Assembly (NCBI RefSeq): GCF_000472445.1
Contig: NZ_AXAJ01000003.1
Location: 159 to 64,158, forward strand
Reading direction: 5' to 3'
DNA: 64,000 nucleotides
DNA from: Burkholderia sp. WSM2230
GTDB lineage: Bacteria; Pseudomonadota; Gammaproteobacteria; Burkholderiales; Burkholderiaceae
Numbering within the stretch: the first letter of the stretch is position 1; every line of letters begins with the position of its first letter. Below, in pieces: positions 48,353 through 58,167 of this stretch. The notes under the pieces are model-generated. The model did no database searches and had not been told where the DNA came from. It saw only the letters and a program-made list of their open reading frames with translations. Made by a program: the position numbers and the translations under genes.

Positions 48353-49876
48353 ATGATGACTTTGAAGCCCGGCCACCTGACTCTTCCGCAACTGCGCCAG
48401 ATCGCGCGTGGCCACGTGCCGCTGCAACTGGATCCGGCGAGCCACGCGGCCATCGACGCATGCGCGAAAGCCGTCGCGGACATCGCCGCCAAGGGCGAGC
48501 CGGCCTACGGCATCAACACAGGCTTCGGGCGTCTTGCCAGCACGCACATTCCGCACGATCAGCTCGAACTGCTGCAACGCAATCTGGTGCTGTCGCATGC
48601 CGTGGGCGTGGGCGAGCCGATGTCGCGTCCGGTCGTGCGTCTGTTGATCGCGCTTAAGCTGTCGAGCCTCGGCCGCGGCAATTCGGGCATCCGTCGCGAA
48701 GTCATGGAAGCGCTCATCACGCTGTACAACGCAGACGTGCTGCCGGTGATTCCCGTCAAGGGTTCGGTCGGCGCATCCGGCGACCTCGCGCCGCTCGCGC
48801 ATATGTCGGCGGTGCTGCTCGGCGTCGGCGAAGTGTTCGCGAAGGGCGAGCGCCTGCCGGCCACCGAAGGTCTCGCGCTCGTCGGCCTGAAGCCGCTCAC
48901 CCTGCAAGCGAAGGAAGGGCTCGCGCTGCTGAACGGCACGCAGGCCTCCACGGCGCTCGCGCTCTACAACATGTTCGCGATCGAAGATCTGTATCGCACC
49001 GCGTTGGTGGCGGGCGCGTTGTCGGTGGATGCGGCGGCTGGCTCGGTCAAGCCGTTCGACGCACGCATTCACGAACTGCGCGGCCATCAAGGTCAGATCG
49101 ACGCGGCGGCGGCTTACCGCTCGCTGTTGCAGGGCTCGGGCATCAACGCGTCGCACGCCGGTTGCGACAAGGTGCAGGACCCGTACAGCCTGCGCTGCCA
49201 GCCGCAAGTGATGGGCGCGTGCCTCGACCAGATGCGTCATGCGGCCGACGTGCTGCTCGTCGAAGCGAACGCTGTGTCCGACAATCCGCTGATTTTCCCG
49301 GACACCGGTGAAGTGCTGTCGGGCGGCAATTTCCACGCCGAGCCGGTGGCGTTCGCCGCGGACAATCTCGCGCTCGCCGCCGCGGAAATCGGCGCGTTGG
49401 CCGAGCGCCGCATCGCGTTGCTGATCGACGCCACGCTGTCCGGCCTGCCGCCGTTCCTCGTACGCGACGGCGGCGTGAACTCCGGCTTCATGATCGCTCA
49501 CGTGACCGCCGCCGCGCTCGCCTCGGAAAACAAGACGCTTGCGCATCCGGCTTCCGTCGATTCGCTGCCCACGTCGGCCAACCAGGAAGATCACGTTTCG
49601 ATGGCTACGTTCGCCGCGCGCAAGCTCGGCGACATCGCCGACAATACGGCCAATATTCTTTCCATCGAACTGCTCGCCGCCGCTCAGGGTGTCGATCTGC
49701 GCGCGCCGCACAAGACCAGCCCGAGCCTGCAAAAAGTGATGGACGTGGTGCGCAACGACGTCGCGCATTACGAGCTCGACCATTACTTCGCGCCGGACAT
49801 CGCGGCCGTGACGCGCCTCGTGCAGGACGGCACGATCGCGAAGCTGAGCCCGTTCTCCTTCGCCTCCGAACAATAA
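48353..49876 (+). CDS. hutH: Histidine ammonia-lyase
   Basis: This first enzyme of histidine degradation (507 aa) deaminates histidine to urocanate. It has the catalytic Ala-Ser-Gly that forms the MIO cofactor in [14 protein letters not shown] near residue 143, and YGINTGFG near residue 52. I chose the ATG at 48353, just after the third operator. A longer open frame begins at 48257 but would run through the operators. It heads the hut operon. Confidence 0.97.
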   Translation: MMTLKPGHLTLPQLRQIARGHVPLQLDPASHAAIDACAKAVADIAAKGEPAYGINTGFGRLASTHIPHDQLELLQRNLVLSHAVGVGEPMSRPVVRLLIALKLSSLGRGNSGIRREVMEALITLYNADVLPVIPVKGSVGASGDLAPLAHMSAVLLGVGEVFAKGERLPATEGLALVGLKPLTLQAKEGLALLNGTQASTALALYNMFAIEDLYRTALVAGALSVDAAAGSVKPFDARIHELRGHQGQIDAAAAYRSLLQGSGINASHAGCDKVQDPYSLRCQPQVMGACLDQMRHAADVLLVEANAVSDNPLIFPDTGEVLSGGNFHAEPVAFAADNLALAAAEIGALAERRIALLIDATLSGLPPFLVRDGGVNSGFMIAHVTAAALASENKTLAHPASVDSLPTSANQEDHVSMATFAARKLGDIADNTANILSIELLAAAQGVDLRAPHKTSPSLQKVMDVVRNDVAHYELDHYFAPDIAAVTRLVQDGTIAKLSPFSFASEQ

Positions 49877-49898
49877 GCGCACAGCGAGCGGCAACCAG

Positions 49899-50594
49899 AT
49901 GAACGCACCGGCTTACCAGGGCATCAAGGACTTCATCCTCGCGCGCATTCATGCGGGCGAATGGGCTGAAGGCGACCAGGTGCCATCCGAAAACGAGCTT
50001 GCGCGCGAATTCAACGTCGCGCGCATGACGGTCAACCGCGCGCTGCGCGAGTTGACCTCGGAACAGGTGCTCACGCGTGTACAGGGTTCGGGCACTTTCG
50101 TCGCCCGTCCCAAGTACGAATCCACGCTGGTCGCGATCCGCAGCATTTCCGACGAAATCGTCGCGCGCGGTCATCGCTATCAGGCGAAGGTGCTGCACAT
50201 CGGCGCGAGCATTGCAGACGCGGCGCTCGCCGAGGAAATGCAGGTGAACGCGGGCAGTCCGGTGTTTCATTCGCGCGTGCTGCATCTGGAAAACGACGAG
50301 CCGGTGCAGCTCGAAGAGCGCTGGGTCAACCCGGCTGTCGCACCGGACTACGCGTTGCAGGACTTCACGAACACCACGCCGAACCAGTATCTCGTGCGCG
50401 TCGCGCCGCTGCAGCGCGTCGAATACCGCATCGAGGCATTGGCGGCGGACGGCGACACGCGCGAGCTGCTGACCATGGATGAACTCGAGCCCTGTCTCGT
50501 GCTGCATCGGCGCACGTGGTCGCAAAGCCAGGTTGCGTCGATTGCGAACCTGTGGCATCCGGGCAGCCGCTACCGTTTCACCGGACACTTCTGA
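49899..50594 (+). CDS. hutC: Histidine utilisation repressor HutC (GntR/UTRA)
   Basis: This 231-residue GntR-family repressor has an N-terminal winged helix ([42 protein letters not shown]) and a C-terminal UTRA ligand-binding domain ([42 protein letters not shown]). In other bacteria HutC is released from DNA by urocanate. It lies 22 bp after hutH, inside the operon it is expected to repress. Confidence 0.95.
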   Translation: MNAPAYQGIKDFILARIHAGEWAEGDQVPSENELAREFNVARMTVNRALRELTSEQVLTRVQGSGTFVARPKYESTLVAIRSISDEIVARGHRYQAKVLHIGASIADAALAEEMQVNAGSPVFHSRVLHLENDEPVQLEERWVNPAVAPDYALQDFTNTTPNQYLVRVAPLQRVEYRIEALAADGDTRELLTMDELEPCLVLHRRTWSQSQVASIANLWHPGSRYRFTGHF

Positions 50595-50682
50595 TTCAGC
50601 TTTTAGTCAACGGTTTTTCGTCAACGAATTTTTCGTCCATCTTCGACTTATTCCGATCATCTCAGGCATTCCGAGGGCCACC

Positions 50683-52371
50683 ATGAACAACCCGAAGCAT
50701 ATCGACCCGCGTCTCGATCCTACTCGCACGATTCGCGCGCCGCGCGGCGCACAAAAGACCTGCAAGACATGGATCGCGGAAGCCGCGTACCGGATGATCC
50801 AGAATAATCTGGACCCCGAAGTAGCCGAGCATCCGCACGCGCTGGTGGTCTACGGCGGCATTGGCCGCGCAGCGCGCAACTGGGATTGCTTCGACCAGAT
50901 TCTCTCGTCGCTGAAAGACCTGAACGAAGACGAAACGCTGCTGATCCAGTCGGGCAAGCCGGTCGGCGTGTTCCGCACCCATGCCGACGCGCCGCGCGTG
51001 CTGCTCGCAAATTCGAACCTCGTTCCGCATTGGGCGACGTGGGAGCATTTCCACGAACTCGACCGCAAGGGCCTGATGATGTACGGGCAGATGACGGCGG
51101 GCAGCTGGATCTACATCGGCAGTCAAGGGATCGTGCAGGGTACGTACGAAACCTTCTTCTCGGTGGCCAACCAGCATTTCAACGGCGACCCGAAGGGCCG
51201 CTGGATCCTGACCGGCGGTCTCGGCGGCATGGGCGGCGCGCAGCCGCTTGCGGCCACGATGGCCGGCTTTTCGATGATCGCGGTGGAATGCGACGAGACG
51301 CGCATCGACTTCCGTCTGAAGACCCGCTACGTCGATAAAAAGGCGCAGACGCTCGACGAAGCCCTCGCGATGCTCGACGAAGCGAAGCAGGCGGGCAAGC
51401 CGGTGTCGATCGGCCTGCTCGGCAATGCTGCGGACGTGTTTGCCGAGTGCGTGGCGCGCGGCATCACGCCGGACTGCGTGACCGATCAGACGAGCGCGCA
51501 CGATCCGATCCACGGCTACCTGCCGCAAGGCTGGAAGCTCGAAGACTGGCGCGAGCGCCAGAAGACCGCGCCCGAGTCGATCGTCACTCCTGCCAAGCAA
51601 TCCATGGCGAAGCAGGTCCAGGCCATGTTGACGCTGCAGCAGCGCGGCGCGGCCACGCTCGATTACGGCAACAACATTCGTCAGATGGCGCTGGAAATGG
51701 GCGTGGAAAACGCGTTCGATTTCCCGGGCTTCGTGCCGGCGTATATCCGCCCGTTGTTCTGCGAAGGCAAGGGGCCGTTCCGCTGGGTGGCGCTGTCGGG
51801 CGATCCTGAGGACATCTACAAGACGGACGCGAAGGTCAAGGAACTGATTCCGGACGATCCGCATCTGCATAACTGGCTCGACATGGCGCGCGAGCGCATC
51901 GCGTTCCAGGGCTTGCCGGCGCGCATCTGCTGGGTCGGCGTGAAGGATCGCTACCGCCTCGGCCACGCCTTCAACGAAATGGTGAAGAACGGCGAACTGA
52001 AGGCGCCGATCGTGATTGGCCGCGATCACCTCGACACGGGTTCGGTGGCGAGCCCGAACCGCGAAACCGAATCGATGAAGGACGGCTCGGACGCCGTCAG
52101 CGACTGGCCGCTGCTCAACGCGCTGCTGAATACCGCGGGCGGGGCGTCGTGGGTGTCGCTGCATCACGGCGGCGGCGTCGGCATGGGCTTTAGCCAGCAT
52201 GCGGGCGTTGTGATCGTCGCGGACGGCACAGATGCCGCGAAGGAGCGCCTTGGCCGCGTGCTGTTCAACGACCCGGCAACCGGCGTGATGCGTCACGCGG
52301 ATGCAGGTTACGAACTCGCGCAGCAGACGGCGCGCGAGGCCGGCCTCAAGCTGCCGATGCTGGGCCGTTGA
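50683..52371 (+). CDS. hutU: Urocanate hydratase
   Basis: This 562-residue cytoplasmic NAD-dependent enzyme converts urocanate to imidazolonepropionate. Signatures are [41 protein letters not shown] (NAD site), [10 protein letters not shown] and the [10 protein letters not shown] segment with the essential Cys. I chose the ATG at 50683, since the upstream open frame overlaps hutC. It follows hutC by 88 bp, and the hutD start lies 2 bp after its stop. Confidence 0.97.
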   Translation: MNNPKHIDPRLDPTRTIRAPRGAQKTCKTWIAEAAYRMIQNNLDPEVAEHPHALVVYGGIGRAARNWDCFDQILSSLKDLNEDETLLIQSGKPVGVFRTHADAPRVLLANSNLVPHWATWEHFHELDRKGLMMYGQMTAGSWIYIGSQGIVQGTYETFFSVANQHFNGDPKGRWILTGGLGGMGGAQPLAATMAGFSMIAVECDETRIDFRLKTRYVDKKAQTLDEALAMLDEAKQAGKPVSIGLLGNAADVFAECVARGITPDCVTDQTSAHDPIHGYLPQGWKLEDWRERQKTAPESIVTPAKQSMAKQVQAMLTLQQRGAATLDYGNNIRQMALEMGVENAFDFPGFVPAYIRPLFCEGKGPFRWVALSGDPEDIYKTDAKVKELIPDDPHLHNWLDMARERIAFQGLPARICWVGVKDRYRLGHAFNEMVKNGELKAPIVIGRDHLDTGSVASPNRETESMKDGSDAVSDWPLLNALLNTAGGASWVSLHHGGGVGMGFSQHAGVVIVADGTDAAKERLGRVLFNDPATGVMRHADAGYELAQQTAREAGLKLPMLGR

Positions 52372-52373
52372 GC

Positions 52374-53090
52374 ATGACGCTTGCGGGCAGCCAGGCGGCC
52401 GATGCGAACGCTCGGGTGAACGCTTGCATGAGCGCCGTCACATTGATCCGCGCTGCGGAGCTCGTGGCGTCGCCGTGGAAGAACGGCGGCGGCGTCACGC
52501 GCGAAGTCGCCGCGCATCCGGCAGACGCGGGGCTCGATACGTTCGTATGGCGCGTGAGCGTGGCGGATGTTGTGCAAGCCGGGCCGTTCTCGCGCTTCGC
52601 CGGAATCGATCGCACGCTGGTGCTGCTGTCCGGCGCGGGCATGCTGCTCGATGAAGCAGAAGACGACGATGTCGTGACGACCCATGCATTGACGCAACCG
52701 CTCGACATCGCGCGTTTTGCGGGCGAGGCGCGCATCGACGCACGGCTTGTCGACGGTGCGACGCGCGATTTCAATCTGATGGTGCGTCGCGGCCTGGCAG
52801 AAGGCGAGCTCGACGTGTGGCGCAGCCTTGAACAGCAAACGCAAGCTCGACGCACATTATCCGCCGACGTCGCGCTGCTGTACTGCGCGAGCGGGGCGCT
52901 GAGCATCGCATTGGGCGACGCAACCGCGGACGCAGAAGCGCACGCAGACCCCCGCGCACATGCGGACACGCAAGCGCACCGCCTGCAACCGGGCGACACG
53001 TTGCGCATCGACGCGCCAAACGCCCTGTCATGCACGATGCAAGGCGCGGGCGCGTTACTCGCAACCAGCATCCGCTACACCCAACCATGA
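52374..53090 (+). CDS. hutD: HutD family protein
   Basis: This roughly 238-residue cupin-fold protein of the HutD/Ves family has the N-terminal motif [15 protein letters not shown] and [25 protein letters not shown]. HutD is thought to act as a governor that limits histidine-pathway flux by binding formylglutamate. The start may be ATG 52374 or 52428. The later one gives the usual family N-terminus. A variable Ala/His-rich insert ([20 protein letters not shown]) lies near residues 180-200. Confidence 0.9.
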   Translation: MTLAGSQAADANARVNACMSAVTLIRAAELVASPWKNGGGVTREVAAHPADAGLDTFVWRVSVADVVQAGPFSRFAGIDRTLVLLSGAGMLLDEAEDDDVVTTHALTQPLDIARFAGEARIDARLVDGATRDFNLMVRRGLAEGELDVWRSLEQQTQARRTLSADVALLYCASGALSIALGDATADAEAHADPRAHADTQAHRLQPGDTLRIDAPNALSCTMQGAGALLATSIRYTQP

Positions 53091-53181
53091 CGACGGTTCG
53101 CGCGCACGTCTGCCCCCGCGGCGCATGCGCGTGAATCTCCACAGTACGCAACAGGCAGCGAGAAGCTGCAAAGAGCATGCG

Positions 53182-54423
53182 ATGAAGCAAACCGTCTGGC
53201 ATCAATTGAATCTGTGCCCCGAGGGCGATCCCGATCACACGCTGCACGACGCCGCCATTGCGGTGGAAGACGGCAAGATTGCATGGCTCGGCGCGGCTAC
53301 TGATCTGCCCGCTCGCTTCGCCGCCTGGCCACGCGAAGACTTGCACGGCGCGTGGGTGACGCCGGGGCTCGTCGATTGTCATACGCATCTGGTGTACGGC
53401 GGGCAGCGCGCCGACGAATTTGCGCAGCGCCTTGCGGGCGTCAGCTATGAAGAGATCGCGCGCCAGGGCGGCGGCATCGTGTCGACGGTGCGCGCGACTC
53501 GTGCCGCCACCGAAGAAGCGTTGTTCAGCCAGGCGGCCGCGCGGCTGGAACCGCTGCTTGCCGAAGGCGTGAGCGCGGTCGAAATCAAATCGGGTTACGG
53601 ACTCGATCTCGCCAGCGAGCGCAAGATGCTGCGCGTCGCGCGCCGGCTGGGCGAGCGCTATCCGGTGACGGTATATACGACGTTTCTCGGCGCGCACGCG
53701 TTGCCGCCGGAATTCGCGGGCCGCGCCGACGCGTATATCGACGAAGTCTGCAACACGATGCTGCCCGCGCTCGCGGACGAAGGCCTCGTCGACGCTGTGG
53801 ACGTATTCTGCGAGCGCATCGGCTTTTCTCTCGAGCAAAGCGAGCGCGTGTTCAATGCGGCCTCGCGCTACAAGCTGCCCGTCAAAATGCACGCGGAGCA
53901 GTTGTCGAACGGCGGCGGCACGGCGCTTGCCGCGCGATATCGCGCGCTGTCCGCGGACCACCTGGAGTTTCTCGACGAAGCAGGCGTCGCCGCAATGAAA
54001 GAAGCCGGCACGGTGGCCGTGCTGCTGCCCGGCGCGTACTACTTCATTCGCGAGACGCAACTGCCGCCGCTGGAATTGCTGCGGCGTTACGAGGTGCCGA
54101 TCGCCATTTCGACCGACAGCAATCCAGGCACATCGCCCGCCACCTCGCTTCTGCTGATGATGAACATGGCGACCACGCTGTTTCGCATGACTGTGCCGGA
54201 AGTGCTGAAGGGCGTGACGTCGCACGCGGCGCGCGCGCTCGGCAAGGCCGACCGCCACGGTTCGCTCGAAGTGGGGCGTGTCGCCGACTTCGCGGTGTGG
54301 TCGGTCGATTCGCTCGCGGAACTTGCATACTGGATGGGGCGTCCGTTGTGCGCGCGCGTGGTGCGCGCGGGCGAGACCGTTTATCGCCCGCAATATGGTT
54401 CGTTGATACGCGGCGCAAACTGA
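53182..54423 (+). CDS. hutI: Imidazolonepropionase
   Basis: This 413-residue amidohydrolase opens the ring of imidazolonepropionate to give formiminoglutamate. Metal-binding His residues are in [11 protein letters not shown]. Further family features are [20 protein letters not shown] and [10 protein letters not shown] with the late metal-binding Asp. The ATG at 53182 is the natural start. It precedes hutF by 16 bp. Confidence 0.96.
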   Translation: MKQTVWHQLNLCPEGDPDHTLHDAAIAVEDGKIAWLGAATDLPARFAAWPREDLHGAWVTPGLVDCHTHLVYGGQRADEFAQRLAGVSYEEIARQGGGIVSTVRATRAATEEALFSQAAARLEPLLAEGVSAVEIKSGYGLDLASERKMLRVARRLGERYPVTVYTTFLGAHALPPEFAGRADAYIDEVCNTMLPALADEGLVDAVDVFCERIGFSLEQSERVFNAASRYKLPVKMHAEQLSNGGGTALAARYRALSADHLEFLDEAGVAAMKEAGTVAVLLPGAYYFIRETQLPPLELLRRYEVPIAISTDSNPGTSPATSLLLMMNMATTLFRMTVPEVLKGVTSHAARALGKADRHGSLEVGRVADFAVWSVDSLAELAYWMGRPLCARVVRAGETVYRPQYGSLIRGAN

Positions 54424-54439
54424 AGCCAGGACCTGAGAG

Positions 54440-55837
54440 ATGACACAACGAAAACAGTCGCTATTTGCCGAAAACGCGTATCTGCCGGATGGCTGGCGCC
54501 GCAATGTGCTGCTGGAATGGGACGCTAGCGGCACGCTCACGGCGGTCACGCCCGATATGCGCGAAGCCCCCGCAGATGCGCCGACAGCCGCAGGTCCAAT
54601 ATTGCCCGGCATGCCGAATCTTCACTCGCATGCGTTCCAGCGCGCGATGGCGGGTCTCACCGAATATCGCGCGGCCTCCGGCGCGGGCGCCACGGACAAC
54701 TTCTGGAGCTGGCGCGACCTGATGTATCGCTTTGCCGCACGCATCACGCCCGACGGATTGGCGAGCGTCGCGCAATGGCTCTACATCGAAATGCTGAAAG
54801 CGGGCTATACGTCCGTGTGCGAATTCCATTACGTGCATCACGCGCCCGATGGCAAGCGCTACGCGAACCAGGCCGAACTCGCGCAACGGGTGGTGGACGC
54901 GGCGTCGGCGGCCGGAATCGGTATGACGATGCTGCCGGTGCTGTATCAGTACAGCGGTTTTGGCGCCCGTGCGCCGCGCGAGGATCAGCGCCGCTTCATC
55001 AATACGCCCGATAGCCTGCTCGAACTGCTCGCCACGTTGCGCGCGGCACGGCCCGAAAGCGCGGCGTTGCGCTATGGCGTGGCGCCGCATTCGTTGCGAG
55101 CGGTTTCGGAACAGTCGCTGCGCGCGCTGTTGGAGGGACTGGAGGGCACAGCGCCGGTTCATATCCATATCGCCGAACAGACCGCTGAAGTGGACGCGTG
55201 TCTGGAAGCCGAAGGCGCGCGTCCGGTGCAATGGCTGCTCGATCGTTTCGATGTCGACAGCAGGTGGTGTCTCGTGCACGCCACCCATGTGGATGCCAGC
55301 GAGACGCTCGCGCTCGCAAAGAGCGGCGCGGTCGCGGGCCTGTGCCTGACCACGGAGGCGAACCTCGGCGACGGCATTTTCCCCGCACACGACTATCTCG
55401 ACGCGCAAGGGCGCATCGGCGTCGGCTCCGATAGCCATATCGGCGTCGACTGGCGCGCCGAGTTGCGTCTGCTCGAATACGGGCAGCGTCTCATCCGCCG
55501 GCAGCGCAACGTGCTGTCGTCCGCGCAGTCGCCTTATGTGGCCGACCGTCTGTTCGACGCGGCGCTCGAGGGCGGCGCCCGCGCGACGGGCCGCGCGACG
55601 GGCGCATTGCAAGCCGGCCATCGCGCGGATTGGCTCGTGCTCGACCCGGATCACCCAAGCGTAGCCGAGCATGCGCCGCATGCGTGGCTCTCGGGCCTGG
55701 TATTCTGCGAGCATGGCGAGACGCCGATCCGCGATGTGTATGCGGGCGGCGACAAGGTGGTCGATAATCGCCGGCATCGCGACGAAGAGGGCGCTTACGC
55801 GCGTTATCGCATAGCGCTCGCCGAACTGCTCAAATGA
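54440..55837 (+). CDS. hutF: Formimidoylglutamate deiminase
   Basis: This 465-residue amidohydrolase releases ammonia from formiminoglutamate to give N-formylglutamate. Metal-binding HxH is in NLHSHAFQRAMAG. Further landmarks are EFHYVHHAPDG, VAPHSLRAV, HIHIAEQTAEV and GVGSDSHIGVDW. The HutF route, with HutG, marks the five-enzyme pathway of Pseudomonas and Burkholderia, as opposed to the four-enzyme glutamate-formamide route. Confidence 0.96.
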   Translation: MTQRKQSLFAENAYLPDGWRRNVLLEWDASGTLTAVTPDMREAPADAPTAAGPILPGMPNLHSHAFQRAMAGLTEYRAASGAGATDNFWSWRDLMYRFAARITPDGLASVAQWLYIEMLKAGYTSVCEFHYVHHAPDGKRYANQAELAQRVVDAASAAGIGMTMLPVLYQYSGFGARAPREDQRRFINTPDSLLELLATLRAARPESAALRYGVAPHSLRAVSEQSLRALLEGLEGTAPVHIHIAEQTAEVDACLEAEGARPVQWLLDRFDVDSRWCLVHATHVDASETLALAKSGAVAGLCLTTEANLGDGIFPAHDYLDAQGRIGVGSDSHIGVDWRAELRLLEYGQRLIRRQRNVLSSAQSPYVADRLFDAALEGGARATGRATGALQAGHRADWLVLDPDHPSVAEHAPHAWLSGLVFCEHGETPIRDVYAGGDKVVDNRRHRDEEGAYARYRIALAELLK

Positions 55838-55915
55838 CATGAAGCCCACGCGGTGCATGCTTTGCATGTATGGCATGCCCGCGCTGCCGCAACGTTCTTT
55901 CGCTCCAGGACTGAC

Positions 55916-56728
55916 ATGACTGCTCCGAATACTCCGCCGGTTTTTACGTTGCATAACGGAAGCCTGCCGCTCCTGATCTCGATCCCGCATCTGGGCACCC
56001 AGATTCCCCCGGATATTGCCGCGACGATGACACCGGTTGCGCAACGCACCGACGATTGCGACTGGCACCTGGACCGGCTCTATGCATTCGCGAAGCGGAT
56101 GGGCGCGTCGATTCTCGCGCCCAGCTATGCGCGCTACGTGATCGACCTGAACCGGCCGCCCGACGGCGCGAACCTGTATCCGGGGCAGGACACCACGGGC
56201 CTGCTGCCCGTCGATACGTTCGACAAGGAGCCCTTGTACCGCGAAGGTCATCTGCCGGACGAAGCGGAGGTGGCCCGCCGCCGCGACGCATACTGGATGC
56301 CTTATCACGCCGCGCTCGCGAGCGAGCTTGCCGCCCTCAAAGCCCGCCACGGCAAGGTGCTGCTCTGGGAGGCGCATTCGATCCGCTCGCACGTACCGCG
56401 CTTTTTCGAAGGGCGCTTGCCTGACTTCAACTTCGGCACGTCGAATGGCGCGAGCGCGGTGGCGGGTTTGGCCGAGGAACTGGCGGCGCTGGTCGAGCGG
56501 CACGGCGCCTATTCGGCTGTCGCCAATGGCCGCTTCAAGGGCGGCTACATCACGCGGCACTATGGTCAGCCTTCGCAAGGCGTGCATGCGGTGCAACTGG
56601 AGTTGTCCCAGATCACCTATATGCAGGAACAGTTGCCGTATGCATACGACGAAGCGCTCGCCGCGAAGATCGAGCCTTTGCTCGAGCAACTCGTCGCCAC
56701 GGCGTTGGAGCGCGTCAAGGCGGCCTGA
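55916..56728 (+). CDS. hutG: N-formylglutamate deformylase
   Basis: This 270-residue zinc-dependent amidohydrolase removes formate from N-formylglutamate, giving glutamate. It has the family features LISIPHLGTQIPPDI, DWHLDRLYAFAKRMGA, YVIDLNRPPDG and LLWEAHSIRSHVPRFF. I chose the ATG at 55916 over an upstream in-frame ATG that lacks a ribosome site. It is the last gene of the hut operon, and the terminator lies about 180 bp downstream. Confidence 0.95.
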   Translation: MTAPNTPPVFTLHNGSLPLLISIPHLGTQIPPDIAATMTPVAQRTDDCDWHLDRLYAFAKRMGASILAPSYARYVIDLNRPPDGANLYPGQDTTGLLPVDTFDKEPLYREGHLPDEAEVARRRDAYWMPYHAALASELAALKARHGKVLLWEAHSIRSHVPRFFEGRLPDFNFGTSNGASAVAGLAEELAALVERHGAYSAVANGRFKGGYITRHYGQPSQGVHAVQLELSQITYMQEQLPYAYDEALAAKIEPLLEQLVATALERVKAA

Positions 56729-56906
56729 TTGCGGCGCCTGACGCATCGCGCACGATAGGCCGCAGCGCAGCGGCATGGCATGCGCATGGCGGATGAGCCA
56801 ATCCGAAGGACCCGACTCGCACGGCCCGATTGAGTACGGCTGAATCCGTGCAGCCGCATTCCACGACTCCATCCCGGGCGGCCCAACTCGCGGCCGTTCG
56901 CCAAAC

Positions 56907-56936
56907 AAAAAGCCTCGCCAGGAGCGAGGCTTTTTT
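56907..56936. terminator. Bidirectional intrinsic terminator after hutG
   Basis: GCCTCGC-CAGGA-GCGAGGC (56912-56930) is a perfect 7-bp stem with T6 on its right and an A-run on its left. It can stop transcription from hutG and, on the other strand, from the small His-rich gene at 56996. Confidence 0.9.
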
Positions 56937-56995
56937 ATGCATGCGACGCTTGGCGTAAGCGTCTGCTGCCGTTACCCTCGATGCGAAGGTAGCAA

Positions 56996-57133
56996 TCAAC
57001 GGCAGTGGCGTTCCCAGTGGTGATGAACACGCACCTTCTTGCACACCGGGTGATGGTGGTGAGCGGCCTGTGCGGGAGCGATTGCACCGAAAGCGGCGGC
57101 GGCTGCGGCAATGGCCAGGACGATCTTCTTCAT
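56996..57133 (-). CDS. Small exported His-rich peptide
   Basis: This 45-residue precursor begins MKKIVLAIAAAAAAFGAIAP, a textbook Sec signal with cleavage near AQA|A. The mature part, about 22 residues, starts HHHHPVCKK and includes HHHWERHCR. It has eight His and two Cys, which suggests metal binding. AAGGG lies 8 bases upstream of the ATG. It is too short for most gene finders. The bidirectional terminator follows at 56907-56936. Such HHHW/HCR peptides appear in related bacteria as unnamed small exported proteins. Confidence 0.75.
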   Translation of the reverse strand: MKKIVLAIAAAAAAFGAIAPAQAAHHHHPVCKKVRVHHHWERHCR

Positions 57134-57167
57134 TACAAAACCCTTAATCAGTGTTGTGGAATTCGCG

Positions 57168-57190
57168 GTGCGGCACGACGTATGCCGCAC
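57168..57190. promoter_or_regulatory. Inverted repeat upstream of the His-rich peptide gene
   Basis: GTGCGGCA and TGCCGCAC are perfect 8-bp arms separated by 7 bases, about 35 bp upstream of the minus-strand start codon. It could be a metal-regulator operator or a leader hairpin. Confidence 0.5.
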
Positions 57191-57428
57191 GGTACACAAG
57201 CATGCCACACGGATGCGCGCTGTGGAGGAACGCCGCCACGACGTCAGTGTCAATTCTCAGGGCGAACTGCGTAAAACTGCCGTCTGGATTGACGTTGAGC
57301 AACGCATGCAAATTCCGGGCAGCGAGTCCGCATGACGCGTGGCGCGACGCTTGCAAGCGGGGCCATGCACCGGCTACCCTTTCAAAACGATGACGCTCGC
57401 AGGGCGTCGTCCTTACATCGGGCAAAAG

Positions 57429-58112
57429 ATGGAAGACCCAGCGATGGAAGATTCCGACGAATTGCTGCTCCCGGTCTGGCGCGCGAATCTCGTGCTGCTC
57501 ACGCGCGAGGTTGGCGCGGCGACTCGCCTCGCACGCATGATGACGTTTTCCGCGAGCTACCTGAAGTTGATGTTGTCCGGCCAGCGCGAGTTCAGCGAGG
57601 AGTTCGTGCGCGGCATAGAAGCGGTGACCGGCTTGCCGAACGGCTGGATGAACACGCCGCATACCGAAGACGAGATTCCCGCCAACGCGCGCGCCGCAAT
57701 CGACAACGAGGAGCCGCTCGCGCGCTTTCGCGGCACCGCGCACCCGGTGCGAAAAAAGACCGTGCTGCGGCCGCCGGAGCCGATTTTCGGCCAGACCTCG
57801 CCGGCTAAACGCATTGAGGATGAAACGCTGGACGCCGAAGCGCATCGGCGTCAGGCGTATTTTCGCAAGGTCCGCGAGCTTGCGGTGCAGGAAGTGCGGC
57901 GCTTTGAGCGGCATCTCGCGCATGCGCCGGTCGAACTGACGTCGTTGCGATCGAGAGTGGAAGATGTGATCGCCGCCGCTGCCGATCTCGACGATCCGGT
58001 TCAGGCCGATCTTGCCGGGCGGCTCGAACAGATCGAAAAGCATCGTCATTTGCTGCTGCGGCATGTGGAGAGCTTGCAGGCTTTGCTTGGGCAACTGAGC
58101 GAGGGCGACTGA
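57429..58112 (+). CDS. XRE-like HTH protein of unknown function
   Basis: This roughly 227-residue protein has an N-terminal Cro/C1-like helix-turn-helix pattern (RLARMMTFSASYLKLMLSGQREFSEEFVRGIEAVTGLPNGWMN). The C-terminal half is a long charged helix (AYFRKVRELAVQEVRRFERHLA, then HRHLLLRHVESLQALLGQL), probably a coiled coil. The start may be ATG 57429 or 57444. It stands alone between unrelated genes. I do not recognise a more specific family. Confidence 0.65.
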   Translation: MEDPAMEDSDELLLPVWRANLVLLTREVGAATRLARMMTFSASYLKLMLSGQREFSEEFVRGIEAVTGLPNGWMNTPHTEDEIPANARAAIDNEEPLARFRGTAHPVRKKTVLRPPEPIFGQTSPAKRIEDETLDAEAHRRQAYFRKVRELAVQEVRRFERHLAHAPVELTSLRSRVEDVIAAAADLDDPVQADLAGRLEQIEKHRHLLLRHVESLQALLGQLSEGD

Positions 58113-58167
58113 TGCGCGTTCCGCTATACAGCAGCCTCACGTGGGCGCGACGCGGCAAAGAGTGCTC

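Noticed and set aside
48275..49894. Antisense open frame covering all of hutH
   Set aside because: It mirrors hutH codon structure, and its composition (Arg, His and Gly rich) is typical of shadows.
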